Shown in pieces: positions 49,313-58,240 of a stretch of 64,000 bases of DNA. Both the position numbers and the translations under genes were made by a program. The notes beneath the pieces were generated by a model, which did no database searches, was not told the origin of the DNA, and saw nothing but the letters and a program-made list of their open reading frames with translations. Each line of letters begins with the position of its first letter. The first letter of the stretch is position 1. Origin of the DNA: Alphaproteobacteria bacterium. Its GTDB lineage: Bacteria > Pseudomonadota > Alphaproteobacteria > DSM-16000 > Inquilinaceae. The stretch spans positions 31,757 through 95,756 of the forward strand of contig JANQIX010000008.1 in the NCBI GenBank assembly GCA_028281925.1. The letters run 5' to 3'.

Positions 49313-50461
49313 TCAACTGCATTCCATGTGAAGCAGAAGCCAGAGCATCGACACCCAGCCATGGCGCACAAAGGCGCTGGCCATGGGGGACGTTTCGGAC
49401 CACGGATCGGCCTCATAGCGGGCCGTCACCAGTTCGATCAGCGCTTGCATATCGGCCTGTTCGCCATCCGCCGGCCATTCGGGATCGCCGGGCAGGATAT
49501 GCAGCCTCTCCGCCAGGATCATCCGGTCGTCGAGTGATCGTGCCCAATCCCGCATTGCGTCGGAAACTGCTGCCCCGCTGATGTCCAACGCAGACATCGC
49601 AAGCTCGATGCCGACCGCTTCGACCTCAGCGGCGAGCCAGTCGTTCAGCGCCTCACGTGCCGCCAGGGCAGCGTCCAGCGAATATGTGAACGCCTCGCCG
49701 AACCCACGCTCTTCCAGGATGGCAAACCCCGGCGTGTCCGCCGCCAACGCACGCAGTTCGGAAAGCGCAGCCTCGCTGAAGGCGTAGGTTTCCCCATGGA
49801 GATAAGCGTCGGCGATGGGCAGGAAACAGCTTCGCGTCAGGACGACCGAGGATTCCGTCATCCAGGCGAGATACCCTGCCAGCGGAAGCAGCCGCGGGTC
49901 CATGCGCCGGTATTCGTGGACGCGTCCATCGACGATCACGGAGAACTGGTCCCCCAGATCCGTCGCGGCACCGCCCTCCCGCTCCAGCGTAACTCGGGGT
50001 TCGTCGATCTGGAACGGGCTGGGACGCGGGTTCTCGCCCCGCGCCTCAATGCCGGGTTCGATCAAGGTCGGCGTCAGGGTGTCGGCAGTCCATGACAACG
50101 TCCCCGGCTCTACGACGACCCTGCCGGTCATCGCCACGCGCCGCATCCGGGGAATATCCAGCCGCCCAAGATCCTCCGGCCCCACATCCGGGCGGAACTG
50201 CACCTCTGAGGCCAGGAGTTGCAGCATCGACAGCGCCGAAGTGCCCATATGCTGGTATCCCGCCTCGATGCGCAGCGTACCGGCAGGATCCGTTTTGATC
50301 TCCAGATACTCATGGATAGAGACGATGTAGCCTTCCTGCTGCAGGCGCAGGTCGTCGACTGAGACGTAGTGAGCCGTTACCTCCGACGCATGGGCCACCG
50401 ATCCGCTGACCATGCACGTCACCAGCGCCACCATCCCTGCGGCCACAAGGCTTGCTCGCAT
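49313..50461 (-). CDS. Exported protein of unknown function
   Basis: A 382-residue protein with a clear signal sequence (VAAGMVALVTCMVSGSVAHA). The mature part is acidic, about 357 residues. The first 170 look beta-rich (HYVSVDDLRLQQEGYIVSIHEYLEIKTD); later parts are helical (LDAALAAREALNDWLAAEVEAVGIELAM). No family is recognised. It stands between the small MFS-linked peptide (plus strand) and another exported protein. Confidence 0.7.
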   Translation of the reverse strand: MRASLVAAGMVALVTCMVSGSVAHASEVTAHYVSVDDLRLQQEGYIVSIHEYLEIKTDPAGTLRIEAGYQHMGTSALSMLQLLASEVQFRPDVGPEDLGRLDIPRMRRVAMTGRVVVEPGTLSWTADTLTPTLIEPGIEARGENPRPSPFQIDEPRVTLEREGGAATDLGDQFSVIVDGRVHEYRRMDPRLLPLAGYLAWMTESSVVLTRSCFLPIADAYLHGETYAFSEAALSELRALAADTPGFAILEERGFGEAFTYSLDAALAAREALNDWLAAEVEAVGIELAMSALDISGAAVSDAMRDWARSLDDRMILAERLHILPGDPEWPADGEQADMQALIELVTARYEADPWSETSPMASAFVRHGWVSMLWLLLHMECS

Positions 50462-50666
50462 TCTCGTATTTCTCCGTTAAGGCGGGCAGCGCAGGTCGGT
50501 CGGGCGAACGACAACAGGCTGGACGCGATGCAGCGGAGCGGCATCATAGTCCTGTCAGCGGCAACGCGAGCCCTTATCCAGGCCCAGTCGATCGGCAGCC
50601 TCGTCGGTGCTGGACGGACCGATTAGGCCAAACCGTCAGGAGCGACTCAGGCCGCTTGCCGGCCGC

Positions 50667-50954
50667 TCACCCGCCACCGCTGAGCTTCTGCATGAACAGC
50701 GACGCCGCGGCGCAGGCGCGTGGGTCACCGTCCCGCAAGTCAAGATAGCCGGCATCGTTCAACGGGATGCTCAGCTCGTCCCCGACCTCTCGGAGGTACT
50801 GCGCCACCGTATCCTGGGACGGAGACATTTCCTGAACCATCGCCGTGATCTCCTGGTCCAGAGCGCTGACTTCCGCCTCCGTGCAGGTCTGCGCCAGGGC
50901 TGGGGCGGTCGTAAGCGCCAATGAACCGACGGCGACAAAGAGGGTGCGTCTCAT
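50667..50954 (-). CDS. Small exported protein with two cysteines
   Basis: A 95-residue protein. GGAGGT lies seven bases before ATG 50954. The signal sequence (LFVAVGSLALTTAPALA) is followed by QTCTEAEVSALDQEITAMVQEM, a helical middle and PRACAAASLFMQKLSG. The two cysteines probably form a disulfide in the periplasm. No family is recognised. Confidence 0.7.
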   Translation of the reverse strand: MRRTLFVAVGSLALTTAPALAQTCTEAEVSALDQEITAMVQEMSPSQDTVAQYLREVGDELSIPLNDAGYLDLRDGDPRACAAASLFMQKLSGGG

Positions 50955-51139
50955 CGGGACCTCCGGTTGGATGCGGCTGGATCGCCAGAGCCGAAGTGTT
51001 TCATAGGCGGACGGCGGGCGCCAGCGGGACAGGCGGCTCCGCCGGCATGGGCATTCTCGCTGCCCTATTGGCGCAAGGCGATCCAATCCGCGTTGGCCCA
51101 ACCATGGTTCTCCCTTCGCCAGCGGTCGGCGCGAGTCGC

Positions 51140-51739
51140 TCACCCAACGGACGTTCCTGTGCCGAGCGCCTTTTGCGCCAATGCCTTCATCGTCTCGATG
51201 TAGAGGGGCCGGGGCCAGCGGCAGTCGATTGTAAGATGCTCCCAAATCCGTACTGACAGCAGCGCCCACAGGAGGTCCGTTGCCTGCGCGGGCGAATGTT
51301 CGGGTGAAAGCCGGCCATCCCTCTCCAGGGCATCGACGGCAGCGCGGCAGCCCTGGCGGAGGGCTTCCATGCGATTGTCCCAGGCGAGCTTCGCCGCTTC
51401 GTCGGTGTCGCCCATGCCCATCAGTGCTTTCGCAACGCCGTAGATCTCCGGGATGTAGTTGCCCCAGGCGTCGATGAACGCGTCCAGCCGCTCCGTCCCC
51501 GTCGTGGCCGCGCGGCTGCGGGCGAGCCGGGCGTCGACGTCCTTGACAGCATCGATGTGGTGCGTCGTGGCGACCAGCAGATCCGCCCGTGTCGGGAAGT
51601 GCAGGTAGAGCGCCTGGCGGCTGACGCCGGCGTCTTTGGCGATATCCGACATACGCACCTCGCGGCCCTGGGCAGCTTCCAGCAAACGCCAGGCGGAAGT
51701 GAGGATCTTCAGCCTTGTTTCCGGATTTCCGCTTGACAT
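51140..51739 (-). CDS. TetR-family transcriptional regulator
   Basis: A 199-residue repressor. The helix-turn-helix is VRMSDIAKDAGVSRQALYLHFPTRADLLVA. The C-terminal ligand domain is not specific. ATG 51739 fits the family N-terminus (SSGNPETRLKIL) and lies inside one of three operator-like sequences, so it probably represses itself as well as the divergent gene at 51806. A second ATG at 51751 is possible. Confidence 0.88.
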   Translation of the reverse strand: MSSGNPETRLKILTSAWRLLEAAQGREVRMSDIAKDAGVSRQALYLHFPTRADLLVATTHHIDAVKDVDARLARSRAATTGTERLDAFIDAWGNYIPEIYGVAKALMGMGDTDEAAKLAWDNRMEALRQGCRAAVDALERDGRLSPEHSPAQATDLLWALLSVRIWEHLTIDCRWPRPLYIETMKALAQKALGTGTSVG

Positions 51740-51788
51740 CGTGTAAACCATCTCCTACTTGACATCGTGTCAATTTACACCGTGTCAA
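51733..51788. promoter_or_regulatory. Three TTGACA-N3-TGTCAA-type operator sites
   Basis: Three related 15-bp inverted repeats lie between the divergent TetR and NmrA-like genes: TTGACATCGTGTAAA (51733-51747), TTGACATCGTGTCAA (51759-51773, arms perfect) and TTTACACCGTGTCAA (51774-51788). All have six-base arms around a three-base centre. The outer site covers the TetR start codon. The spacing and symmetry suit binding by the TetR protein encoded alongside. Confidence 0.75.
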
Positions 51789-51805
51789 GCCAGCGGAGCA
51801 AGACC

Positions 51806-52633
51806 ATGACCACCGCCCCCATCCTCGTCATCGGGTCCACCGGCAAGACCGGCCGCCGCATCGCCGAAACTCTCATCCGGCGGGGATTTGCCGTTCGGCA
51901 CGGCTCGCGAAGGGCCGCCACGCCTTTTGACTGGGATCGGCCGGAGACTTGGGGCCCCGCGCTGTCCGGCGTATCGTCGGCCTATGTCTCGTACTTTCCC
52001 GACCTCGCCTTCCCAGGCGCGCCGGAGAAGATTGCGGCGCTGACGCAAGCCGCAGCCGCAGCCGGCGTCAAACGGCTGGTTCTGCTGTCCGGCCGTGGGG
52101 AGACGCATGCTGAGGCCTGCGAAGACATCGTGCGCACCTGCGGGCTCGACTTCACGCTGGTGCGCGCCGCCTGGTTTGCGCAGAACTTCAGCGAAGGCTA
52201 TCTGCACGACCCGATAATGCAGGGCATGATCGCGCTTCCGGCAGGCGATGTGCGCGAACCCATCGTCGATGTCGACGACATTGCCGATGTGGCCGTTGCG
52301 GCCCTGACAGAACAGGGCCATTCCGGCCAGCTCTATGAGATCACAGGGTCGCGGCTTCTAAGTTTCGCTGAGGCCGCCGCCGAACTCTCGGCTGCCACGG
52401 GTCGCGAGATCCGCTACCTGCCGATCACGCTGGACCAGTTTCATGCCGCGATGACGGAAATCGGCGGTGCGCTGATCGCCGACGTCTTCACCGACATCTG
52501 CCGCGAGACCCTGGACGGGCGCAACCAGTCCCTGGGCGACGGCGTGCAGCGCGCGCTCGGCCGCCAGCCGCGGGATTTCGCTGACTTCTGCCGAGCTGCC
52601 GCAGCATCGGGTGTCTGGCGGCAGGCCGCCTAG
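51806..52633 (+). CDS. NmrA-like NAD(P)-binding oxidoreductase (atypical SDR)
   Basis: A 275-residue protein from ATG 51806, eight bases after GGAG. The Rossmann motif is ILVIGSTGKTGRRIAETL, followed by VKRLVLLSGRGE, VRAAWFAQNFSEG and REPIVDVDDIADVAVAALT, the standard NmrA/atypical SDR blocks (quinone reductase 2-like). There is no classical YxxxK catalytic motif. It is probably a redox- or stress-related enzyme or NAD(P)-sensing protein, repressed by the divergent TetR. Confidence 0.85.
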   Translation: MTTAPILVIGSTGKTGRRIAETLIRRGFAVRHGSRRAATPFDWDRPETWGPALSGVSSAYVSYFPDLAFPGAPEKIAALTQAAAAAGVKRLVLLSGRGETHAEACEDIVRTCGLDFTLVRAAWFAQNFSEGYLHDPIMQGMIALPAGDVREPIVDVDDIADVAVAALTEQGHSGQLYEITGSRLLSFAEAAAELSAATGREIRYLPITLDQFHAAMTEIGGALIADVFTDICRETLDGRNQSLGDGVQRALGRQPRDFADFCRAAAASGVWRQAA

Positions 52634-52724
52634 ACGTAAAAGCGGAAGGAAAGGGCGATCAGGTCCGGTTGTCAGAGCGGATGGAAAGGGGTCGGACCCT
52701 CTCCATCCGCGACATCAGCAGGCG

Positions 52725-53168
52725 TCAGACGCCGCACTCGTTGCCTTCGAACAACTGGCCGGCCGTGGTAAATGCGCCGGAGCCCTCGAGGCTGACCATC
52801 GTGACGACGCCGTTGGCGGCGATCTGGAAGCGGTTGCATTCCGTAAAGCCGTCCGTAGTCTCGCACACGTCGTTGCCGTTGACGGTCCACGTGCCGTATG
52901 CCGGTGGCTGGTTCTCAAAGGCAACGCCCATGGTTCCGTCCGGCGCGTAGTAGATGCAATAGAGGTCACCGCTCAGGGCCTCGGCGACCAGGCTGGCGCC
53001 AGCGAGATCAGCATACACGCTCGAGGCGGGCGCGGGAGGTGCGGCCGTTGTCGGCGTTGCGGACTGCCCGCTGCCCGACGGCTGACTCTGCGTCATGCAC
53101 GAAGCGATCAGCAACGCGGAAACGCCGATGGCGGCAAGCCGCCCAAACTCGATGATGGGCCGGTACAT
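52725..53168 (-). CDS. Small lipoprotein of unknown function
   Basis: A 147-residue protein with lipobox LIASC (Cys24), a Thr/Pro/Ala-rich spacer, and a folded part with YCIYYAPDGTMGVAF, GTWTVNGNDVCETTDGF and ECNRFQI. The two cysteines likely pair. The pattern is shared with the small exported protein at 36336-36704. Membrane-anchored in the periplasm; function unknown. Confidence 0.72.
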   Translation of the reverse strand: MYRPIIEFGRLAAIGVSALLIASCMTQSQPSGSGQSATPTTAAPPAPASSVYADLAGASLVAEALSGDLYCIYYAPDGTMGVAFENQPPAYGTWTVNGNDVCETTDGFTECNRFQIAANGVVTMVSLEGSGAFTTAGQLFEGNECGV

Positions 53169-53365
53169 ATTGTCTCTCCCTGTTTGGCGATTTGTTGCCG
53201 GCGTCCGCCAGCGGCTGTGTGGGTACGAATGATGCCTGGCACCCATTGGCTGGGCAAACCGAATATGCGTACAGCCGCCTGTGGGCGTCCCTGGGGCAGG
53301 CTGCTTGACGCTGCGGCCCCAATCGCGTCGAACTGGCCCGGAATCGATGAAAAGGAACTGTGTGC

Positions 53366-54172
53366 ATGGGATATCGACCCATCGGGGCCTGCGCGGCCGT
53401 TGCGGGGGTCTGGCTCTCGATCGCGCCGGCGCAAGCCGAAGAACTGCGGCTGGCCACTGAGGGCGCCTATCCGCCCTATAACTTTGTCGACGCGTCGGGA
53501 GAGCTCGGCGGCTTCGACATCGCCTTCGGCGAAGAGCTGTGCCTACGGCTGGATGCCACCTGCGAATGGGTGGTGCAGGACTGGGACGGCCTGATCCCAT
53601 CCCTGATGCAGGGCCGCTATGACGCCATCGTCGCAGCCATGACACGCACCGATGAGCGGCGGGAACAGATCGCGTTCACCAACGCCTATACCGACACGCC
53701 GGTGCAGTTTGTCGGGCCGGCCCATAGCGACCTGGCCGGAGCGGAGACGGTCGAGCAGATCGCCGAGGCCCTGGAAGGCAAGACCATCGGCGTGCAGACC
53801 GCGACCGTATTCCAGTACTTCATCGAACAGCAGTTCGGCGAAACGGTCGCTCTCCGTCTCTATGACACGCAGGACAATCTGGGTCTCGATCTGGCAGCCG
53901 GCCGCATCGATGCCGGGCTGGCGGACGCGGTGGCGTGGGAACCGTTTCTGGCAAGCGAAATTGGCAGCGGCTTCTCGCCGTTCGGACCAAGCCTGACCGG
54001 CGCCGCCTTTCCCGTCTTGGGCGAAGGCTTCGGCATCGGCCTGCGGCAGGAGGACACAGCTCTCCTGGATCGCATGAACCAAGCCATTTGCGCCATGATC
54101 GAAGACGGCACGCTGGACGCCTTGCATCAGGAGTTCCTGGGCTTCGGCTCGCCCGTCATTTGCGAGCGGTGA
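53366..54172 (+). CDS. Amino-acid ABC transporter substrate-binding protein (HisJ-like) 1
   Basis: A 268-residue periplasmic binding protein, family 3. ATG 53366 follows AAGGAA at a normal distance; the upstream GTG 53360 is too close to it. The signal sequence ends near PAQA. Family blocks are LRLATEGAYPPYNFVDASGEL, GFDIAFGEELCLRLDATCEW (with the HisJ-type disulfide pair), WDGLIPSLMQGRYDAIVAAM and GVQTATVFQYF. Cationic or polar amino acids are the usual ligands. It is paralogous to the next gene (about half identical by eye). Confidence 0.9.
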   Translation: MGYRPIGACAAVAGVWLSIAPAQAEELRLATEGAYPPYNFVDASGELGGFDIAFGEELCLRLDATCEWVVQDWDGLIPSLMQGRYDAIVAAMTRTDERREQIAFTNAYTDTPVQFVGPAHSDLAGAETVEQIAEALEGKTIGVQTATVFQYFIEQQFGETVALRLYDTQDNLGLDLAAGRIDAGLADAVAWEPFLASEIGSGFSPFGPSLTGAAFPVLGEGFGIGLRQEDTALLDRMNQAICAMIEDGTLDALHQEFLGFGSPVICER

Positions 54173-54296
54173 CGGCCCGCCGACGGGCCTCGACCTCCAA
54201 CAGACTTGACCTGTTCGACGAAAGCCGCCGAAATCGGCGAATCGTCGTGCCGTAAGCGGCGAACACAACGCTTCACTCTTCTGGAGGCTTCATCCC

Positions 54297-55103
54297 GTGA
54301 AAACCTGGATCTCCATGGCAGGCGCCGCCGGCCTGGCTCTTGCTGCCGCGCAAGCCCACGCACAGATCGACAGCATCAAGCTGGGAACCGAAGGCGCCTA
54401 TCCGCCGTACAATTATTACGATGCTTCCGGCGAACTGATCGGGTTCGAGATCGATTTCGGCAATGAGCTCTGCCGCCGCATGGAGGTTGAGTGCGAATGG
54501 GTGGCGCAAGACTGGGACGGCATAATTCCGGCCCTGTTGAACGGCCGCTACGATGCCATCATCGCCGGCATGTCGCGCACCGACGAACGGCGCGAGCAGA
54601 TCGCGTTTTCCAACGGCTATACGACGACGCCCGCCTGGTTCGTGTCGGGCGCAGAGTCGGAGTTCGCCGGGCTGGAAACCTATGAAGAGACGGTGGCCGC
54701 CCTGGAGGGCAAGACCGTCGGCGTGCAGACCGCCACGATCCACTTCAACTTCCTGGAACAGGAACTGGGCGACAGCATCGAGATCCGGCTCTACGACACC
54801 CAGGACAACCTGAACCTCGACCTGGTTGCCGGGCGCGTCGACGCGGCCCTGGCCGACGCGACCAGCTGGACCGCGTTCCTGGAGACGGAAGACGGTGCCG
54901 GCTTCGCCCAGTTCGGCCCCGGCCTGACCGGTGTCGACTTCGCCGTCTTCGGCGAAGGCGTTGGTATCGGCCTGCGCCAGGACGATGAAGAGCTGATGGC
55001 CATGTTCAACGAGGCCATCTGTTCCATGGTCGAAGACGGCACGTTGGAGGCAATGGCCGTCGAGTGGTTCGGCTTCGACACCTCCATGCCGTGCGAGCAG
55101 TAA
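54297..55103 (+). CDS. Amino-acid ABC transporter substrate-binding protein (HisJ-like) 2
   Basis: A 268-residue paralogue of the preceding gene. It starts at GTG 54297, nine bases after GGAGG (54283-54287). The signal sequence (MAGAAGLALAAAQAHA) and the blocks KLGTEGAYPPYNYYDASGEL, GFEIDFGNELCRRMEVECEW, GRYDAIIAGMSRTDERREQ and GVQTATIHFNF match. The cysteine pair is conserved, and C-terminal cysteines (ICSMVED, MPCEQ) are shared. It probably serves the permeases that follow, with a slightly different ligand from copy 1. Confidence 0.9.
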   Translation: MKTWISMAGAAGLALAAAQAHAQIDSIKLGTEGAYPPYNYYDASGELIGFEIDFGNELCRRMEVECEWVAQDWDGIIPALLNGRYDAIIAGMSRTDERREQIAFSNGYTTTPAWFVSGAESEFAGLETYEETVAALEGKTVGVQTATIHFNFLEQELGDSIEIRLYDTQDNLNLDLVAGRVDAALADATSWTAFLETEDGAGFAQFGPGLTGVDFAVFGEGVGIGLRQDDEELMAMFNEAICSMVEDGTLEAMAVEWFGFDTSMPCEQ

Positions 55104-55170
55104 CGGCCGATCCGGCACCCGCCGTCCCTGACCCTGGGGCGGCGGTGTCGCCAAAGCCCGGACCCGCATC

Positions 55171-55881
55171 GTGATCGAGCTTCTGACCTACGGCGAAACC
55201 GGCTGGGGCGACGAGATGTTGCGCGGCGCCGGTGTCACGGTGATCGTCGCTCTCCTGGCCTACGCGCTTGGTATCCTGGTCGGTATGGTGGCGGCCGCCG
55301 GCAGGATGGGTGGCAGCTTGATCGTGCGCGGCGTGGTGGAGGTCTACACCACAGTGGTGCGCGGCGTGCCGGAGCTGCTGGTCATCTACCTGTTGTTCTT
55401 CGGCTTTTCCGGTGCCGTCATGTGGGTGGCGTCGACCTTCGGCTATACGGACTATATCGAGGTCGACAATTTCGTGGTCGGCGTACTGGCCGTCGGCGTG
55501 ATTTCCGGTGCCTATTCGGCCGAGGTGTTCCGCGGCGCCATTCAGGCGATTCCGCCTGGGCAGATCGAGGCCGGCAAGGCCGTCGGCATGAACGGATGGC
55601 AGATCTTCCATCGCATCCAGCTGCCCCAGCTGCTGCGCCTTGCGTTACCCGGCCTGGGCAATGTCTGGCAGCTGACGTTGAAGGATACGGCCCTGATCTC
55701 CGTCACCGGCTTGGCGGAGCTGATGCGCACGTCGCATGTGGCGTCGGGCTCCACGCGCGAGCCGTTCACGTTCTATCTGGCGGCCGCCGTGCTCTATCTC
55801 GTGATGACGACCTTCTCGCAAGCCGCCTTCCAGCGCGCCGAACGGTTCTACAGCCGCGGCGTCCGCATGGCTTCGGGCTAA
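55171..55881 (+). CDS. Amino-acid ABC transporter permease (HisQ-like)
   Basis: A 236-residue membrane protein with about five helices. It starts at GTG 55171. The EAA loop is GAIQAIPPGQIEAGKAVGMNGWQIFHRIQLP, and the early VVRGVPELLVIYLLFFG is typical of HisQ/GlnP-type permeases. It pairs with the next permease 12 bp downstream to form the import channel for substrates brought by the binding proteins upstream. A matching ATPase gene is not in this cluster. Confidence 0.9.
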   Translation: MIELLTYGETGWGDEMLRGAGVTVIVALLAYALGILVGMVAAAGRMGGSLIVRGVVEVYTTVVRGVPELLVIYLLFFGFSGAVMWVASTFGYTDYIEVDNFVVGVLAVGVISGAYSAEVFRGAIQAIPPGQIEAGKAVGMNGWQIFHRIQLPQLLRLALPGLGNVWQLTLKDTALISVTGLAELMRTSHVASGSTREPFTFYLAAAVLYLVMTTFSQAAFQRAERFYSRGVRMASG

Positions 55882-55893
55882 GGGACGGCTGCC

Positions 55894-56655
55894 GTGAATT
55901 TCGAGCTGATGGTCGAGAGCTTCGGGCCCATCCTGGCCGGCGCGGGCCTGACCGTGCAGCTGGTCACCCTGTCCGTCAGCATCGGTTTCTTCGCCGGCAT
56001 CGGCCTGGCCCTGGCGCGGCTGTCGCCGAACCCGCTGCTGTCCTATCCCGCCTATGCCTATGTGTTCTTCTTCCGCGGCACGCCGCTGTTGGTGCAGCTG
56101 TTCCTGATCTATTACGGCTCCAGCCAGTTCGACTTCATCAAGGAAAGCCCGGCCTGGGTCGTGCTGAGCGAGCCGTTCTGGTGTGCGGTGATCGCGCTCG
56201 CCATGAACACCACGGCCTATACCAGCGAGATCATCCGCGGCGGCATCCAATCGGTGCCGTGGGGTCAGATCGAGGCGGCGCGTGCCTGCGGCATGTCGCG
56301 CTTCCTGGTGTTCCGGCGCATCACCATGCCGGTGGCCCTTCGCCAGGCCCTGCCAGGCTACAGCAACGAAATCATCCTGATGGTCAAGGGCAGCGCACTG
56401 GCCAGCACCGTCACGGTGATGGAGATGACGGGCATCGCCAAATCCATCATCTCCCGCACCTTCGCGCCCGTCGAAGTGTTCATCGTTGCCGGGTCGATCT
56501 ACCTGTTGATCAACTTCGTGGTCACACGGGTGATCCGCCGACTGGAACACCGCCTGACCCCTTACCAGCGCACGCGCGCTGAGCTTGAGAAGGAAGAGGC
56601 TCAATCGGGCATCTTGGGCTTGGGGTCGTTGCTCGGGCGAGCCAGGACGCGCTAG
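55894..56655 (+). CDS. Amino-acid ABC transporter permease (HisM-like)
   Basis: A 253-residue membrane protein starting at GTG 55894. Family features are FFRGTPLLVQLFLIYYG, the EAA loop GGIQSVPWGQIEAARACGMSRFLVFRRI and ALPGYSNEIILMVKGSALASTVTV. It forms the second half of the permease with the gene just upstream. The longer polar C-terminal tail (about 230-253) is a small oddity. Downstream comes a regulator rather than the expected ATPase. Confidence 0.9.
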   Translation: MNFELMVESFGPILAGAGLTVQLVTLSVSIGFFAGIGLALARLSPNPLLSYPAYAYVFFFRGTPLLVQLFLIYYGSSQFDFIKESPAWVVLSEPFWCAVIALAMNTTAYTSEIIRGGIQSVPWGQIEAARACGMSRFLVFRRITMPVALRQALPGYSNEIILMVKGSALASTVTVMEMTGIAKSIISRTFAPVEVFIVAGSIYLLINFVVTRVIRRLEHRLTPYQRTRAELEKEEAQSGILGLGSLLGRARTR

Positions 56656-56811
56656 ACAGACCACATCCATTGGATCAACTACGACGCCGGCAGACCACTT
56701 ATTCGCGTCACCTCCAAAGGGCGTCATTCAGTTGATCTAGCTCCCGCGATCTGGGCGCACGCCCTGGTCGAAGATCATGCATTCGACGATGAGGGCATGC
56801 GTCCATCGCAT

Positions 56812-56840
56812 TTGACACGTCCTGCGAGACGATCTGTACT
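56812..56840 (+). promoter_or_regulatory. Sigma-70-like promoter upstream of the LuxR-type gene
   Basis: TTGACA (56812-56817) and TGTACT (56835-56840) are 17 bp apart, an ideal -35 and a fair -10. It lies about 85 bases before the regulator start. The surrounding gap from 56656 to 56922 shows no other clear element. Confidence 0.5.
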
Positions 56841-56922
56841 CAAGAAACGCAATAATGTTTCGGAAACCTGATCGGTCTGTGCAGTCATCTTGCGGATTGC
56901 AGCCGATGGGAGCCGTGCCGCC

Positions 56923-58044
56923 GTGCATATCGAGCAGCTCATAGAGCTGGCATACGAACCGGCCGATGGGTCCGGCGATTGGGGCACGCTGCTCAACGAG
57001 TTGCGTCGCCATCTCAATGCAAGCAGCGCGATCCTGTTCGATCACAATTACCAAAGACAAGATGGACTGCGAAGGGCACAGGTCGGCCTCAATCCGGACT
57101 TCGACCAGCTCTACGAAGACTATTACGCGAATCTGAATCCCTGGCTTAAGCAAGAGCATAGATATCTCTCGCGAAATGTACACATCGGTGATGAAATACT
57201 GCCGCATCACGAACTGATAAAGACCGAATTCTACAACGATTATCTCCGGCCGCAGGACTGTTTTCATCGGCTGTGCGGCGTGGTCGATCGCGATGGTGAC
57301 TGCCTCACATGCTTGAGCATCCATCGTCCCAGCCGCTATCCACCCTTCACCAGGGATGACAGGGTTTTCCTCGGGCATCTCGTGCCGCATGTGCAGCGTG
57401 CGCTGAAGCTGCAGCGGCAATTCCTGCAACGCCGGCAAGAGAGTGACTCCCTTCTCGACCTGCTGCACCGCCTGTCCGTCGCGACCTTCGTGATCGACAG
57501 GCACGGGCGCATGATCGAATGCAACCAAGCCGGCGAGGATCTGCTGCGGCAGCGTGACGGGATCATGCTGCGCCAGGGCTGCCTGTCGGCAGCATCGCGC
57601 AGCGAAGATCTGCTGCTGCGGCGCGTGCTGGCCGATACCGTCGGCATGGCCATTACGCCCGCACGGCGCGGCGGTGGGCATGTCGCCATCTCCCGGCCCT
57701 TGTCCGGCCGGCGGCTGGTGCTGCTGATCTGTCCGATCAGCCCGTCCATGCGCTCGGCAGACGGGTGGGACGGCCCGGCGGCGATCGTCGTCACCAAGGA
57801 CCCGGACCACGAAGGCGATGGCGGGTGCTGCACCTTCCCGTCGCTCTATGGACTGACGCCTGCGGAGTCCCGGCTCGCCACGCAGATCATCGCCGGGGCG
57901 GGGGTTATCGAAGCCGCCCGGCGCATCGGAATCAGCAAGAACACCGCCCGCACCCATATGAAGCGCATTTACGCCAAGACCGGCGCGCTCAACCAGGCCG
58001 GCCTGGTGCGGTTGCATGCAAAGAGCTGCACCGAAAGCCACTGA
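56923..58044 (+). CDS. LuxR-type helix-turn-helix regulator with PAS-like sensor
   Basis: A 373-residue regulator. GTG 56923 follows GGGAG (56908-56912); TTG 56890 is an alternative and the start is uncertain. An N-terminal domain of about 200 residues is unrecognised. RLSVATFVIDRHGRMIECNQAGEDLL looks PAS-like, and a C-terminal LuxR helix-turn-helix reads LTPAESRLATQIIAG, then IEAARRIGISKNTARTHMKRIYAKTGALNQAGLV. It lies between the permeases and the formamidase gene and may activate the amide genes downstream. Confidence 0.85.
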   Translation: MHIEQLIELAYEPADGSGDWGTLLNELRRHLNASSAILFDHNYQRQDGLRRAQVGLNPDFDQLYEDYYANLNPWLKQEHRYLSRNVHIGDEILPHHELIKTEFYNDYLRPQDCFHRLCGVVDRDGDCLTCLSIHRPSRYPPFTRDDRVFLGHLVPHVQRALKLQRQFLQRRQESDSLLDLLHRLSVATFVIDRHGRMIECNQAGEDLLRQRDGIMLRQGCLSAASRSEDLLLRRVLADTVGMAITPARRGGGHVAISRPLSGRRLVLLICPISPSMRSADGWDGPAAIVVTKDPDHEGDGGCCTFPSLYGLTPAESRLATQIIAGAGVIEAARRIGISKNTARTHMKRIYAKTGALNQAGLVRLHAKSCTESH

Positions 58045-58240
58045 CCCCCCGAATTGCCGGGCGAGGATCCGTGCACGGTTGGTGCATCACCCCTAGGGGT
58101 GATGTGCGCCCCCGCAGCAGTCCGTAGCCTTTCCGCCGAAAGGTGCGATCGCGGCATCGGCGACATGAGGCCATCGCGGGACGCACCGGAAACTCGCGGC
58201 CCCGCCGGGCCCAGGCGGCGCGCGCGGATGGGAGGAAGAC

